Shown: piece by piece, positions 17,515-26,384 of the stretch | Numbering within the stretch: position 1 is the first letter of the stretch | How the letters are laid out: every line of letters starts with the position of its first letter | Assembly: GCF_024360925.2 (NCBI RefSeq) | Contig: NZ_CP113517.1 | Span: 2,418,001 to 2,482,000 of the forward strand | Direction of reading: 5' to 3' | DNA from: Methylomonas rapida | GTDB taxonomy: Bacteria > Pseudomonadota > Gammaproteobacteria > Methylococcales > Methylomonadaceae | Length of the DNA stretch: 64,000 nt | Made by a program: the position numbers and the translations under genes | Notes under the pieces: generated by a model | Seen by the model: the letters and a program-made list of their open reading frames with translations, nothing else | The model's database searches: none | Told to the model about the DNA's origin: nothing

Positions 17515-18070
17515 CTAGGACTTACGCATTGACGGAAGCCTGAAACTGTGGATTCAAATATTCCTTGCCGACCATGAAGTTGTTGACGAATGCGGCGATC
17601 ACATCCTGATACAACGCTCTTTGCCATTAGTAAGCATTGCGAATAATTTCAGTAAATTGCATTCGCTGCAGATGAACATAACCACATAAAGCGGCAAAGA
17701 TATGGTTGAGTATCGGTACTTTGCTACGGACTTGGAACTTCTCGATGTTGCAAACCTGCTTGATCATGCGGTGGTATTGCTCGATCTGCCAATGCTGGTC
17801 GTGCAGTTTCTGAAAATCGGATTGTTTAAAGGCATCATAAGCCTCAGCCTCTGGCAGGAACACCACGTAATGGCGCAGTTGGTCTTTTAACCGCGTCCGA
17901 AACAGCTTCACGTTGCCAAAATCGCGTAACCAGACCCGCATGCCGTCGTCAGGAATGTCCAGTTTTTGTACCTGGATCCAGGTGCCTTTTCCGTCGACAC
18001 CCGGCGATTGCTTTCCACCGCAAACATAAACCCCATCCGGTGGTTTTTCACCGTCTTAAAAAAGTCGCGG
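17515..18070 (-). mobile_element. Remnant of a DDE (IS4/IS701-like) insertion sequence
   Basis: The left end starts CTAGGACTTACGCA, a typical terminal inverted repeat of IS701-like elements. The matching right end is absent: at about 18065-18075 transposase similarity stops and phage gene D sequence begins on the other strand. It contains the broken transposase described separately. Confidence 0.6.
17522..18070 (-). pseudogene. Broken DDE transposase (IS701-like)
   Basis: The readable C-terminal part has KLFRTRLKDQLRHYVVFLP, then HWQIEQYHRMIKQVCNIEKF and a terminal segment typical of the IS701-like group. There are two lesions. An in-frame TAA at 17627-17629 interrupts it, and beyond that stop the same frame continues with LYQDVIAAFVNNFMVGKEY to a natural stop at 17522-17524. 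Near 17985 the frame shifts: upstream FMFAVESNRRVSTE is in one frame and KGTWIQVQKLDIPDDG in another. The catalytic N-terminal half is missing. It is inactive; only 17627-17941 is an uninterrupted reading frame from a Met. Confidence 0.75.
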
Positions 18071-18356
18071 TCAGCACCGGCAGCGGTAAAACGTCCTATA
18101 CCTTACGTCATACCTATAACGACGAGGAATCCGCCATCGTGGCCGCCAAGGCCAAACAAAAGAAACTCGATAAAGGCGCGACAACGGTGGAAGTGACATT
18201 GGCCGTCGGCAACGCAAACCTGTTCGCCGAATCGCCCATGACATTGATTGGATTTAGAGCTGGTACGACGGTAGCCAATGGACCGCCACCAAGGTTGAAC
18301 ACGATTTTTCAGCGTCTGGGTTTACGACTCGAATCGAAGGCGAAACGAGCAATTAA
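18066..18356 (+). pseudogene. P2-type phage late control gene D (tail protein) remnant
   Basis: The plus strand encodes KTSYTLRHTYNDEESAIVAA and on to MTLIGFRAG. A one-base shift near 18262 leads to YDGSQWTATKVEHDFSASGF and a natural stop at 18354-18356. This is the C-terminal third of phage P2 gpD-like late control/tail proteins, with the hallmark LRHTY, the AAKA segment and the closing W-T-V-H pattern. The N-terminal part is lost at the IS junction. It lies about 150 bases from the 3' end of tRNA-Leu, a usual prophage insertion side. Confidence 0.75.
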
Positions 18357-18462
18357 CTCGCGTAATTTGCAAATAAATCTTCCGCCAAATATCGCGCAAA
18401 ATCACGCCAAATATCTCGCCGCGCTACATATTTTGAAGTGCCTCATAGAAACCACCAAGCAT

Positions 18463-18496
18463 AAAAAAAGGACTTGGCTAATAACCTAAGTCCTTG
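18463..18496 (-). terminator. Rho-independent terminator of tRNA-Leu
   Basis: On the minus strand AAGGACTTAGG and GCCAAGTCCTT form a stem around a short AT loop and run into a T tract. It lies just after the 3' end of the tRNA gene. Confidence 0.85.
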
Positions 18497-18503
18497 TATT
18501 TTA

Positions 18504-18591
18504 TGGTGCCTCGGGCCGGAGTCGAACCGGCACGGATTTTACTCCGCGGGATTTTAAGTCCCGTGCGTCTACCAATTTCGCCACCGAGGCA
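18504..18591 (-). tRNA. tRNA-Leu (UAA)
   Basis: A class II tRNA of 85 bases plus an encoded CCA. On the minus strand it begins TGCCTCGGTGGCGAAATTGG and has anticodon TAA inside the GGGACTTAAAATCCC arm. A long variable arm follows, then the T arm CCGGTTCGACTCCGG and the acceptor CCGAGGCA-CCA. The seven-base acceptor stem pairs. It stands alone, next to phage and IS debris on its 3' side. Confidence 0.96.
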
Positions 18592-18800
18592 TCTGTTGAA
18601 TAAGCATTCTAATTTGGTTCATTGTTTATGTCAATTTTCAAGCCTTGCCATCAGGGCAATCATGCTAACCTAGTGTAGGTGGCGCAGTGAAATTGAACAG
18701 CCGGTTGAACGAAAGATTCGTTACTTTTTAGCCAGAGAACAGAAGCAAATTGGCAGGCATGACATTACGCAAACCCTAAACAGAAAAAATATAAATCAAA

Positions 18801-19439
18801 ATGTTACAAAACTATTTTAATTTAGAATGCAAAGAATGTTCGCGCTTGGCTGCCTTTCTTTCGGAGGTTAAACAAAAGCATCCCAGCTATCACGCCCTGC
18901 CCGTAGCGCCTTTTGGCGATCCGAACGCGCGATTTTTAGTCGTGGGATTGGCGCCCGGCATGCATGGTGCCAATGCCAGCGGCCGCCCTTTTACCGGAGA
19001 CTACGCCGGTCTATTGCTCTATCAGGCCTTGTATGATTTTGGTTTCAGCAATCAACTGCAATCGACCGGTTTGCAGGACGGCCTGCAATTGCACGATTGC
19101 CGCATCACCAATGCGGTCAAATGCCTGCCGCCACAAAATAAACCCACCGGCGATGAAATCAAACAATGCAATCGCTACTTGACGGCAGAAATCAAAACCT
19201 TGCCCGATAAATCCGTGATCCTAGCCCTGGGCAATATCGCTCACCAGGCCGTGCTGCGCGCCTATGGCTTGAAAGCCAACGCAGCGCCTTTCGGTCATCA
19301 CAAAATATTCGTGCTGCCCGATGGCAAGCATTTGGTCAGTTCTTATCACTGTAGCCGTTACAACGTACAGACCAAACGCCTGAGCATGGAGATGCTCGCG
19401 GAAGTCTTTGTTACCATTAAGAATTTGCTTGCTGATTGA
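18801..19439 (+). CDS. Family 5 (UDGb-type) uracil-DNA glycosylase
   Basis: 212 residues. Motif A reads GLAPGMHGANASGRPFTGDY, the family 5 form that lacks the usual catalytic Asp or Asn of family 1. TNAVKCLPPQNKPT is the second conserved block and SYHCSRYNVQTKRLS the C-terminal loop; family 5 usually has SYHPS, so the Cys is a small deviation. Cys10 and Cys13 (CKECSR) and later cysteines fit the [4Fe-4S] cluster of this group. It removes uracil and other deaminated bases from DNA. Its stop overlaps the uvrC start (TTGA), so the two repair genes are coupled. Confidence 0.88.
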   Translation: MLQNYFNLECKECSRLAAFLSEVKQKHPSYHALPVAPFGDPNARFLVVGLAPGMHGANASGRPFTGDYAGLLLYQALYDFGFSNQLQSTGLQDGLQLHDCRITNAVKCLPPQNKPTGDEIKQCNRYLTAEIKTLPDKSVILALGNIAHQAVLRAYGLKANAAPFGHHKIFVLPDGKHLVSSYHCSRYNVQTKRLSMEMLAEVFVTIKNLLAD

Positions 19440-21283
19440 TCTTGACCGAAGTCGCTACGCCCCAAGAATTTGACATCAAAGCCTTTTTGCAGACGCTGAC
19501 CCAGCGTCCCGGCATTTATAAGATGCTGAACGACAAAGGCGAGATCATTTATATCGGCAAAGCCAAAAATCTAAAAAACCGGGTTTCCAGTTATTTTCGC
19601 GGTCAATCCGTTTCGCCCAAGCAAACCGCGATGGTTGCCAAAGTGGCTTCGATCGAGGTTACCGTGACCCATACCGAAGGCGAGGCGCTTTTACTGGAAA
19701 GCCAACTGATCAAGCGCCATAAACCGCGCTATAACATCAGCCTGCGGGATGACAAATCCTATCCTTATGTCTTCATTTCCAGTTTTCACGATTTTCCGCA
19801 GCTGTCCTATCACCGCGGCGCGAAAAAGCGCAAGGGCAAATATTTCGGCCCATACCCCAGCGCCAGTGCGGTCAAAGAAACCTTGAAGCTGTTACAGAAA
19901 ATCTTCCCGGTGCGCCAATGCGAGGATTCTTATTTCAACGCCCGCTCCCGGCCTTGTTTGCAATATCAAATCGAGCGCTGCACCGCTCCCTGCGTTGGCT
20001 TGATCAGTCGTGAAACCTACAAAAACGACGTCGACAACACGATTTTGTTTCTGGAAGGCCAAGGCGGCCAGTTGATCGAACAACTGGTACAGAAAATGGA
20101 ACAAGCGGCCGAAAGACTGGAATTCGAGCAGGCTGCCGCTTACCGCGACCAGATTCAGCGTTTACGCGCCGTATTGGAAAAACATTTCATCGAAGGTGAA
20201 AAAGGAGACGTCGATATCATCGCCTGCGCCAGTCAAGCTGATTTGGCTTGCGTGCAGGTGTTTTTCATCCGTAACGGGCAAAACTTGGGTAATCGTCAGT
20301 TTTTTCCGAAAATAGCCGACGATAATGATCCTGGCGTGATCTTGCAGGCCTTTATCAGTCAATATTATTTGGATAAATCCCTGCCCAACGAATTGATCGT
20401 CAGCCATCCGTTGCCGGAAGCGGCGTTATTGCACGAAGTCTTGAGCGCCCAAGCCAAACGCAACGTCGCCATCAGCCCCAACGTCCGAGGCGAACGACAA
20501 AAATGGCTGCAGATGGCAATGACCAATGCCGACAACGTCTTAAAGACCAAACTTGCGGACAAACAAGGTCTATACGCACGCTTTCTGAGTCTACAACACG
20601 AATTCGGCTGTAGTGAGGTGCCAAAACGACTGGAATGCTTCGACATCAGTCATACGCAAGGTGAGCAGACCGTCGCGTCTTGTGTCGTCTTCGACCGTGA
20701 AGGCCCCGTCAAATCCGACTACAGGCGTTTTAACATCGAAGGCGTGACCGGCGGAGACGATTATGCAGCGATTCATCAAGCAGTACTGCGTCGCTTCAAG
20801 CGGCAAAAACAAGGCGAACATCCGGCGCCGGATATTTTGTTGATCGACGGCGGCAAGGGCCAAGTCGCCGCGGCGCAAAAGGCGCTAGCGGAATTGGAGA
20901 TAAACAATGTTATGATAGTCGGCGTTTCGAAAGGACCGGATCGTAAAGCGGGCATGGAAAAAATCATTTTGCCGGACCAGGAGCAGCCCTTGGATGTAAC
21001 CCCAGGAGCCAGCGCTCTACTCCTGATACAGCATATTCGTGATGAAGCGCATCGGTTTGCCATTACCGGACATCGGCAACGCCGCGGTAAGTCAAAACGA
21101 CAATCCACCTTGGAAGATATTGCAGGGTTAGGCCCCAAGCGGCGGCAGATTTTGCTGAAACAGTTTGGCGGCTTACAAGGGGTTTCCAGTGCGGGTGTCG
21201 ATGCGTTAGCCAGTATAGACGGTATCAGCAGGCAATTGGCGCAAAGAATTTACGATACATTCCACCATCAAGATGGCAGTTAA
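19436..21283 (+). CDS. uvrC: UvrABC system protein C
   Basis: 615 residues, full length. The N-terminal GIY-YIG nuclease (GIYKML, then IIYIGKAKNLKNRVSSYF) makes the 3' incision. A cysteine-bearing linker follows (FPVRQCEDSYFNARSRPCLQ), then the UVR motif (LEFEQAAAYRDQIQRL), an RNase H-like domain for the 5' incision (LECFDISHTQGEQTVAS, then ILLIDGGKGQV), and C-terminal helix-hairpin-helices (LEDIAGLGPKRRQILLKQFG). The start is a TTG overlapping the UDG stop; no ATG occurs before the nuclease domain. Its end overlaps pgsA by 11 bases. Confidence 0.96.
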   Translation: MILTEVATPQEFDIKAFLQTLTQRPGIYKMLNDKGEIIYIGKAKNLKNRVSSYFRGQSVSPKQTAMVAKVASIEVTVTHTEGEALLLESQLIKRHKPRYNISLRDDKSYPYVFISSFHDFPQLSYHRGAKKRKGKYFGPYPSASAVKETLKLLQKIFPVRQCEDSYFNARSRPCLQYQIERCTAPCVGLISRETYKNDVDNTILFLEGQGGQLIEQLVQKMEQAAERLEFEQAAAYRDQIQRLRAVLEKHFIEGEKGDVDIIACASQADLACVQVFFIRNGQNLGNRQFFPKIADDNDPGVILQAFISQYYLDKSLPNELIVSHPLPEAALLHEVLSAQAKRNVAISPNVRGERQKWLQMAMTNADNVLKTKLADKQGLYARFLSLQHEFGCSEVPKRLECFDISHTQGEQTVASCVVFDREGPVKSDYRRFNIEGVTGGDDYAAIHQAVLRRFKRQKQGEHPAPDILLIDGGKGQVAAAQKALAELEINNVMIVGVSKGPDRKAGMEKIILPDQEQPLDVTPGASALLLIQHIRDEAHRFAITGHRQRRGKSKRQSTLEDIAGLGPKRRQILLKQFGGLQGVSSAGVDALASIDGISRQLAQRIYDTFHHQDGS

Positions 21284-21836
21284 ATTTAATTTACCGACAT
21301 ATCTGACATTCTTACGCATCGGCATGATTCCGTTATTGGCTATCGTGTTTTATCTGCCATGGGAACTTAGCCGAATAGCCTGTACGGCGATTTTTCTGCT
21401 GGCCGGATTGACCGATTGGCTGGATGGTTATCTGGCCCGCAAAATGGGCCTGGAAACGGCCTTCGGCGCCTTCTTGGACCCCGTGGCCGATAAATTGATG
21501 GTGGCCTTCGTGCTGGTATTGATCGTTCAGGCCGAAGCCAGCCCGTGGCTGGCCATTGCCGCAGCTGTCATCATCGGCCGGGAAATTACCATCGCCTCAC
21601 TCAGAGAATGGATGGCGGAAGTCGGTCAACGCGCCAAGGTCAAGGTATCGCAACTGGGCAAATGGAAAACCACGGCCCAAATGGCGGCGATCAGTTTATT
21701 GTTATATCGGGATGATTTATTCGGCCTCCCCATCAATCAGATGGGCTACTGGCTGTTATACTTGTCGGCGGTATTAACCTTATGGTCCATGGTCAATTAT
21801 CTAATTGCCGCACTTTCCACACTTACAGAACAATAA
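21273..21836 (+). CDS. pgsA: Phosphatidylglycerophosphate synthase
   Basis: 187 residues, an integral inner-membrane enzyme making phosphatidylglycerol phosphate from CDP-diacylglycerol and glycerol-3-phosphate. The CDP-alcohol phosphotransferase motif is complete: DWLDGYLAR, then GAFLDPVADK, matching D-x2-DG-x2-AR-x8-G-x3-D-x3-D. Four or more membrane helices surround it. It overlaps the 3' end of uvrC, the same neighbour it has in many gammaproteobacteria. Confidence 0.95.
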   Translation: MAVKFNLPTYLTFLRIGMIPLLAIVFYLPWELSRIACTAIFLLAGLTDWLDGYLARKMGLETAFGAFLDPVADKLMVAFVLVLIVQAEASPWLAIAAAVIIGREITIASLREWMAEVGQRAKVKVSQLGKWKTTAQMAAISLLLYRDDLFGLPINQMGYWLLYLSAVLTLWSMVNYLIAALSTLTEQ

Positions 21837-21839
21837 TAA

Positions 21840-22505
21840 ATGCAGTCTATGCTGCAACCATCAGAGAGCAAAACAGCAGGTAAAGCTGTACATAAAAGCA
21901 TGGAACAAGAACTAGAAACAGAAACAACCCCCAATCAACCTTTAAGCCAGGATCAAGTTTTACAGGCCGCCTTAAAACTGTTCGCGCAAAAAGGTTATTT
22001 CAATACTTCGCTGACTGATATCAAGGATGCGGTAGGCTTAAAAACCACCAGCGGCATCTATCAGTTTTTCAAAACCAAACAAGCCATTGCCGAGACGCTG
22101 CGCGAAAACATCCTCGATAGCTTGAGCATCTCCATCGATGACATTCGCCGCCGTAACCGCAAGGCATCCGAGCAGTTGCGAGAGATCGTCGATCTATTGT
22201 TCAAATTGACCGACGACGCACCCGACATTATCCAGTTTTTATTGTTCGTAAAAACCGAGGATTTCATCCCCGGCTCGACTGCGTTACTGGAGACGCCCGC
22301 GTTCAACAAAATCAAACGCATCATGCAAAACGGGATCAAGGAGGGAGAAATTAAGGCGCTAGATCCCATGCTCGCTTATTGTTATTTTTTTGGCATCATC
22401 AACCAGACCTTAATCATGGTACTGCAAGGCGCCTTGCCAAAATCAGCGGACTGCTATGAATCGCAAGTATGGATGGCGGCCTGGGGAGCTATCGCTAAAA
22501 AATAA
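21840..22505 (+). CDS. TetR family transcriptional regulator
   Basis: 221 residues. The N-terminal 35 residues are polar and probably disordered. The TetR helix-turn-helix follows ([19 protein letters not shown], then [20 protein letters not shown]). The C-terminal ligand domain has no recognisable specificity. The first ATG is 4 bases after pgsA without a clear ribosome-binding site; Met21 at 21900 is an alternative. It lies between pgsA and the nucleotide-sugar genes; its targets are unknown. Confidence 0.85.
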   Translation: MQSMLQPSESKTAGKAVHKSMEQELETETTPNQPLSQDQVLQAALKLFAQKGYFNTSLTDIKDAVGLKTTSGIYQFFKTKQAIAETLRENILDSLSISIDDIRRRNRKASEQLREIVDLLFKLTDDAPDIIQFLLFVKTEDFIPGSTALLETPAFNKIKRIMQNGIKEGEIKALDPMLAYCYFFGIINQTLIMVLQGALPKSADCYESQVWMAAWGAIAKK

Positions 22506-22558
22506 TCCCCTTTGTTCAAGAATTTCCTTTGCATGCGCAATCATCAGGAGTGACGACT

Positions 22559-23830
22559 ATGCTCAATAACATCAAGATCGGCATGATAGGCCTTGGCTAT
22601 GTTGGCTTGCCGCTGGCCGTGGAATTCGGCCGCACATATCAGACCGTCGGCTTCGATATCAATCAGCATCGTGTCGACGAATTACGCGCCGGCAGCGATC
22701 ATACACTGGAAGTCAGCCCGGAAGAACTTGCGCAAGCCACACACCTGAGCTACACCGCTAAACTGGACGAGATCGCCGATTGCAACATCTACATCGTCAC
22801 GGTGCCGACGCCCATCAATGAGCACAAGCAACCCGACTTGACCCCGCTGCAAAAAGCCAGTGACACCCTGGGCAAGGTCCTGAAAAAAGACGACATCGTG
22901 ATTTACGAATCCACCGTCTATCCGGGCGCTACCGAAGAAGTCTGCGTGCCCATTTTGGAAAAAGTCTCCGGCTTGACTTTCAATAAAGACTTTTTCGTCG
23001 GTTATAGCCCTGAGCGCATCAATCCCGGCGATAAAGAACACCGCGTCATCAACATTTTAAAGGTTACTTCCGGCTCAACCCCTGAAACCGCTGAAAAAGT
23101 CGATCAGCTGTATAAAAGCATCATCACGGCTGGCACGCACAAAGCCAGCAGCATCAAAGTAGCCGAGGCCGCCAAGGTCATCGAAAACACCCAACGCGAT
23201 GTCAATATCGCCTTGATCAACGAATTGGCCTTGATTTTCAATAAACTAGGCATCGACACCGAAGAAGTATTGCTTGCCGCCGGCACCAAATGGAACTTCC
23301 TGCCGTTCCGCCCCGGCCTAGTCGGTGGCCACTGCATCGGCGTCGACCCTTATTATCTGACCCATAAAGCGCAAGCCATCGGTTACAACCCGGAAGTCAT
23401 TCTGTCCGGACGCCGCATCAATGACAGCATGGGCGCTTATGTGGTGTCGCAATTGATCAAGCTGATGCTGAAAAAACGCCTTCATGTTCAGGACGCCAAT
23501 GTGCTGGTCATGGGCCTGACCTTCAAGGAAAACTGCCCGGATATCCGCAATACCCGCGTGGTTGACATCGTGGCGGAATTGCAAAGCTATGGCGTCAACG
23601 TCGATGTTTTCGATCCATGGGTCAATGGCGATGAAGCTTTCGCAGAATACGGCATCCGCCCAGTCGAAAAACTGGAGCAAAATAAATATGACGGCATCAT
23701 GCTGGCAGTAGCTCACCAGCAATTCAAGCAAATGCCCATCGCCGAGATCCGCGCTTTGGGTAAGCCGCAATCGATTGTTTACGATCTGAAATATTTGTTC
23801 CCCGCCAACCAAACCGATGCGAGGCTATAA
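22559..23830 (+). CDS. Nucleotide-sugar 6-dehydrogenase (TviB/WbpO type)
   Basis: About 423 residues from the ATG at 22559, which has a strong AGGAG box; the frame opens 30 bases earlier. The NAD-binding N-terminus is [17 protein letters not shown]. The substrate region has the conserved [20 protein letters not shown], and the catalytic Cys lies in [15 protein letters not shown]. It is of the UDP-GlcNAc/GalNAc or UDP-glucose dehydrogenase superfamily; overall wording is closest to TviB/WbpO, which oxidise UDP-HexNAc to uronic acids for capsules and O-antigens. The epimerase begins 6 bases downstream. Confidence 0.88.
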   Translation: MLNNIKIGMIGLGYVGLPLAVEFGRTYQTVGFDINQHRVDELRAGSDHTLEVSPEELAQATHLSYTAKLDEIADCNIYIVTVPTPINEHKQPDLTPLQKASDTLGKVLKKDDIVIYESTVYPGATEEVCVPILEKVSGLTFNKDFFVGYSPERINPGDKEHRVINILKVTSGSTPETAEKVDQLYKSIITAGTHKASSIKVAEAAKVIENTQRDVNIALINELALIFNKLGIDTEEVLLAAGTKWNFLPFRPGLVGGHCIGVDPYYLTHKAQAIGYNPEVILSGRRINDSMGAYVVSQLIKLMLKKRLHVQDANVLVMGLTFKENCPDIRNTRVVDIVAELQSYGVNVDVFDPWVNGDEAFAEYGIRPVEKLEQNKYDGIMLAVAHQQFKQMPIAEIRALGKPQSIVYDLKYLFPANQTDARL

Positions 23831-23836
23831 CGAACG

Positions 23837-24844
23837 ATGAAAATCATGGTCACCGGCACGGCCGGTTTTATCGGCAACCATCTGGCCTTGAGATTGCTCG
23901 AACGCGGCGACGAAGTCATCGGCATCGATAATCTGAACGACTATTACGAAGTCAGCCTTAAAATCGACCGCCTGGCCCGTATCAAAGATCACGCCAATTT
24001 CACCGACGTACGTCTGGACATCGCCGACCGCGCCGGCATGGAAGAGGTGTTTAAAAAACACCAACCGCAAAAAGTCGTCAATCTGGCTGCGCAAGCCGGC
24101 GTGCGCTATTCCCTGCAAAACCCGCATGCCTATGTCGACAGCAACATCGTCGGCTTCATCAATATCCTGGAAGGCTGCCGGCATCACAACGTCGAACATC
24201 TGGTCTACGCCTCCAGCAGTTCGGTTTATGGTGCCAATGAATCGATGCCGTTTTCGGTGCATGACAATGTCGATCACCCGTTGAGCCTGTATGCGGCCTC
24301 CAAAAAAGCCAACGAATTGATGGCGCACACTTACAGCAATCTGTACAACTTGCCCACCACCGGTCTGCGCTTTTTTACCGTCTACGGCCCTTGGGGGCGC
24401 CCGGACATGGCCTTGTTTTTGTTCACCAAGGCGATACTGTCCGGCGAAAAAATCGATGTCTTCAACTACGGCAAACACCGCCGCGACTTTACTTACATCG
24501 ACGACATCGTCGAAGGCGTGATCCGGACCCTGGATCACAACGCCGAACCCAATCCGGACTGGAGCGGGCTAAAACCCGACCCCGGTACCAGCAAGACCCC
24601 CTGGCGCGTCTACAACATCGGCAATCAGAATCCCGTGGAATTGATGGCTTACATCGAAACCCTGGAACGCTTCCTCGGTAAGACTGCGGAAAAAAATCTG
24701 TTGCCACTGCAGCCTGGCGACGTGCCCGATACTTATGCCGACGTCGAGGCCCTGGTCACCGATGTGGGCTATAAGCCCAATACCAGCATAGAACAAGGCA
24801 TAGAGCGTTTCGTCAGCTGGTTTCGAGATTACTACCAAATTTAA
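23837..24844 (+). CDS. UDP-glucuronate 4-epimerase-like SDR
   Basis: 335 residues of the extended short-chain dehydrogenase family. The NAD motif is [12 protein letters not shown], the catalytic Ser lies in YASSSSVYG and Tyr-x3-Lys is YAASKK. Sequence such as [19 protein letters not shown] and the [16 protein letters not shown] block is typical of CapI/LpsL UDP-glucuronate 4-epimerases. With the dehydrogenase 6 bases upstream it would supply uronic-acid sugars for surface polysaccharide, although no glycosyltransferases follow. Confidence 0.87.
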   Translation: MKIMVTGTAGFIGNHLALRLLERGDEVIGIDNLNDYYEVSLKIDRLARIKDHANFTDVRLDIADRAGMEEVFKKHQPQKVVNLAAQAGVRYSLQNPHAYVDSNIVGFINILEGCRHHNVEHLVYASSSSVYGANESMPFSVHDNVDHPLSLYAASKKANELMAHTYSNLYNLPTTGLRFFTVYGPWGRPDMALFLFTKAILSGEKIDVFNYGKHRRDFTYIDDIVEGVIRTLDHNAEPNPDWSGLKPDPGTSKTPWRVYNIGNQNPVELMAYIETLERFLGKTAEKNLLPLQPGDVPDTYADVEALVTDVGYKPNTSIEQGIERFVSWFRDYYQI

Positions 24845-24850
24845 ATACCT

Positions 24851-24915
24851 GAAAAAGCTGAAGCTTTTTCACTCCTAGCCGTAATCCGGGAGTGCAATAG
24901 CTTCGGCTATTGCAC
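24851..24915 (+). terminator. Two hairpins between convergent genes
   Basis: GAAAAAGCT-GA-AGCTTTTTC (24851-24870) forms a stem ending in a T run on the plus strand and can stop the epimerase transcript. GTGCAATAGC-TTCG-GCTATTGCAC (24892-24915) is a perfect 10-bp stem with a UUCG-type loop, 13 bases from the stop of the convergent efflux gene. Confidence 0.65.
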
Positions 24916-24927
24916 CAATTTCCGCAT

Positions 24928-26382
24928 TCAGACTTCGGGACTCCAGCCGCCGCCCAAGGCCTTGTACAATTGAACCAAGGCCACCAGCACATCCAGTCGA
25001 GCCTGCACTTCGCTGTTTTCGGCGCTCAGCAAACTCCTTTGCGTGTTCAACAAGGTTTGATAATCGATGGCCCCTACCCGATATTGTTCTTGCGATATTT
25101 GAAAGGCTTCACGGGCTTTCTCGACCGCCAGCCGCAAGGCTTGCAACCGGCGCCGTGAATTGCTGCGTATGGCCACCGCATCTTCGACTTCCTTGAACGC
25201 CGTCAGCAAGGTTTGTTGATAAATTTCCACCAACTCGGCATTCCGCGCCTTGGCATCGGCCAAGCCACCTTCCAGGCGCCCCCCCTGGAACAAGGGTTGA
25301 GCCAGATTGGCCGCCATCGCCAATGCCACGCCCGCGGGTTGCGGATTGGCCAGCACCGTATCCAGATTCAGCTGCAGCTTGGGATAAAAGGCCGCCAAGG
25401 CGATACCCACATCGGCATTGGCGGCCTTTAACTGCATTTCGACCTGCCGCACGTCGGGTCGCCGTTGCAACAAGGCCGCCGGCTGTTGCGGTTGAATCGA
25501 AGGCATCACGATATCGGCGAATCGTTCGTTGCCCGGCTCGACGCTGGCAGGCGGATGACCGAGCAGAATGGCCAGCGTATTTTCCGCCAGCGCCTGCTGC
25601 TGGATCAGCAAATCCAGGTTGGCGCGCGCGGTGGCACGCTCGGTCTGTTGTTGAGCCAGATCGACCGCCGATACCGCGCCTGCCCTGAAACGCGCGTCGA
25701 CGATGTCCAACACATCATCGACATTGCGCAAAAAATCCTCCGCGATACGTTTGCGCTCCTTGATCGCCAACAAATCGAAATACGCTTGAGCAACATCCGC
25801 CATCACCACCAATTGCAAGGCATCGCGCGCGTAAACCTCTCCGAGCAAACGTGCTTCGCCGGCATCCCGCCTCGCCCGATTGGCGCCCCATAAATCCACT
25901 TCGTAAGATACCGAAAAACGGCCTGATTTGACGCGTGTTTCGCCACCTTCGTTATGCGTGCCGGCGTAATCGCCATCTAGCCCCACTGCCGGCCATAAAT
26001 CGGCGCCGGCGATCTTGGCCTGAGCGCGTGCTTGCTCGATGCGTTGCCCGGCCGCCGCCAGATCGTTGTTATAAGACAAGGCTTCCTGTACCAAACGATT
26101 CAGTTGATCGCTGCCGAAAGTTGACCACCAATCGGGCTGGATTTGGCTATTCGGTTTGGCCTCGGTTTCTTCCCGCCACTGGTCCGGAACTTCGGCCACG
26201 GGCTGTTGAAAATCCGGCACCAGGTTACAAGCCGTCAGCAAACAAGGCAGTGCGAAAACGGCTAGCTTCAAGTTGGCTGCGAAAGGCTCGCATCGCCGGG
26301 TATTGGCATTCCCACCAAAGCCGCTGTTTCCGCAAACCACCGGTAAATCAGAAAGATACGAACGAATACTTTTGCTGTTCAT
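24928..26382 (-). CDS. NodT-family outer-membrane efflux lipoprotein
   Basis: 484 residues. The lipobox is LLTAC, with the lipidated Cys at about residue 52 after an unusually long leader, so a start further downstream is possible. Two OEP repeats follow, rich in coiled-coil helices, as in OprM/NodT. It would form the outer-membrane channel for MacAB. The start is 3 bases from the macB stop, so it is the third gene of the macA-macB operon. Confidence 0.88.
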   Translation of the reverse strand: MNSKSIRSYLSDLPVVCGNSGFGGNANTRRCEPFAANLKLAVFALPCLLTACNLVPDFQQPVAEVPDQWREETEAKPNSQIQPDWWSTFGSDQLNRLVQEALSYNNDLAAAGQRIEQARAQAKIAGADLWPAVGLDGDYAGTHNEGGETRVKSGRFSVSYEVDLWGANRARRDAGEARLLGEVYARDALQLVVMADVAQAYFDLLAIKERKRIAEDFLRNVDDVLDIVDARFRAGAVSAVDLAQQQTERATARANLDLLIQQQALAENTLAILLGHPPASVEPGNERFADIVMPSIQPQQPAALLQRRPDVRQVEMQLKAANADVGIALAAFYPKLQLNLDTVLANPQPAGVALAMAANLAQPLFQGGRLEGGLADAKARNAELVEIYQQTLLTAFKEVEDAVAIRSNSRRRLQALRLAVEKAREAFQISQEQYRVGAIDYQTLLNTQRSLLSAENSEVQARLDVLVALVQLYKALGGGWSPEV

Positions 26383-26384
26383 GT

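Noticed and set aside
17627..17941. A 104-codon transposase-like frame as an intact small gene
   Set aside because: The same protein continues in frame past its stop and, frame-shifted, beyond its start, so it is part of a broken transposase.
17328..18591. Direct repeat of the tRNA-Leu 3' end marking a prophage attachment site
   Set aside because: I looked for a second copy of the tRNA 3' end on the far side of the remnants and found none in this window.
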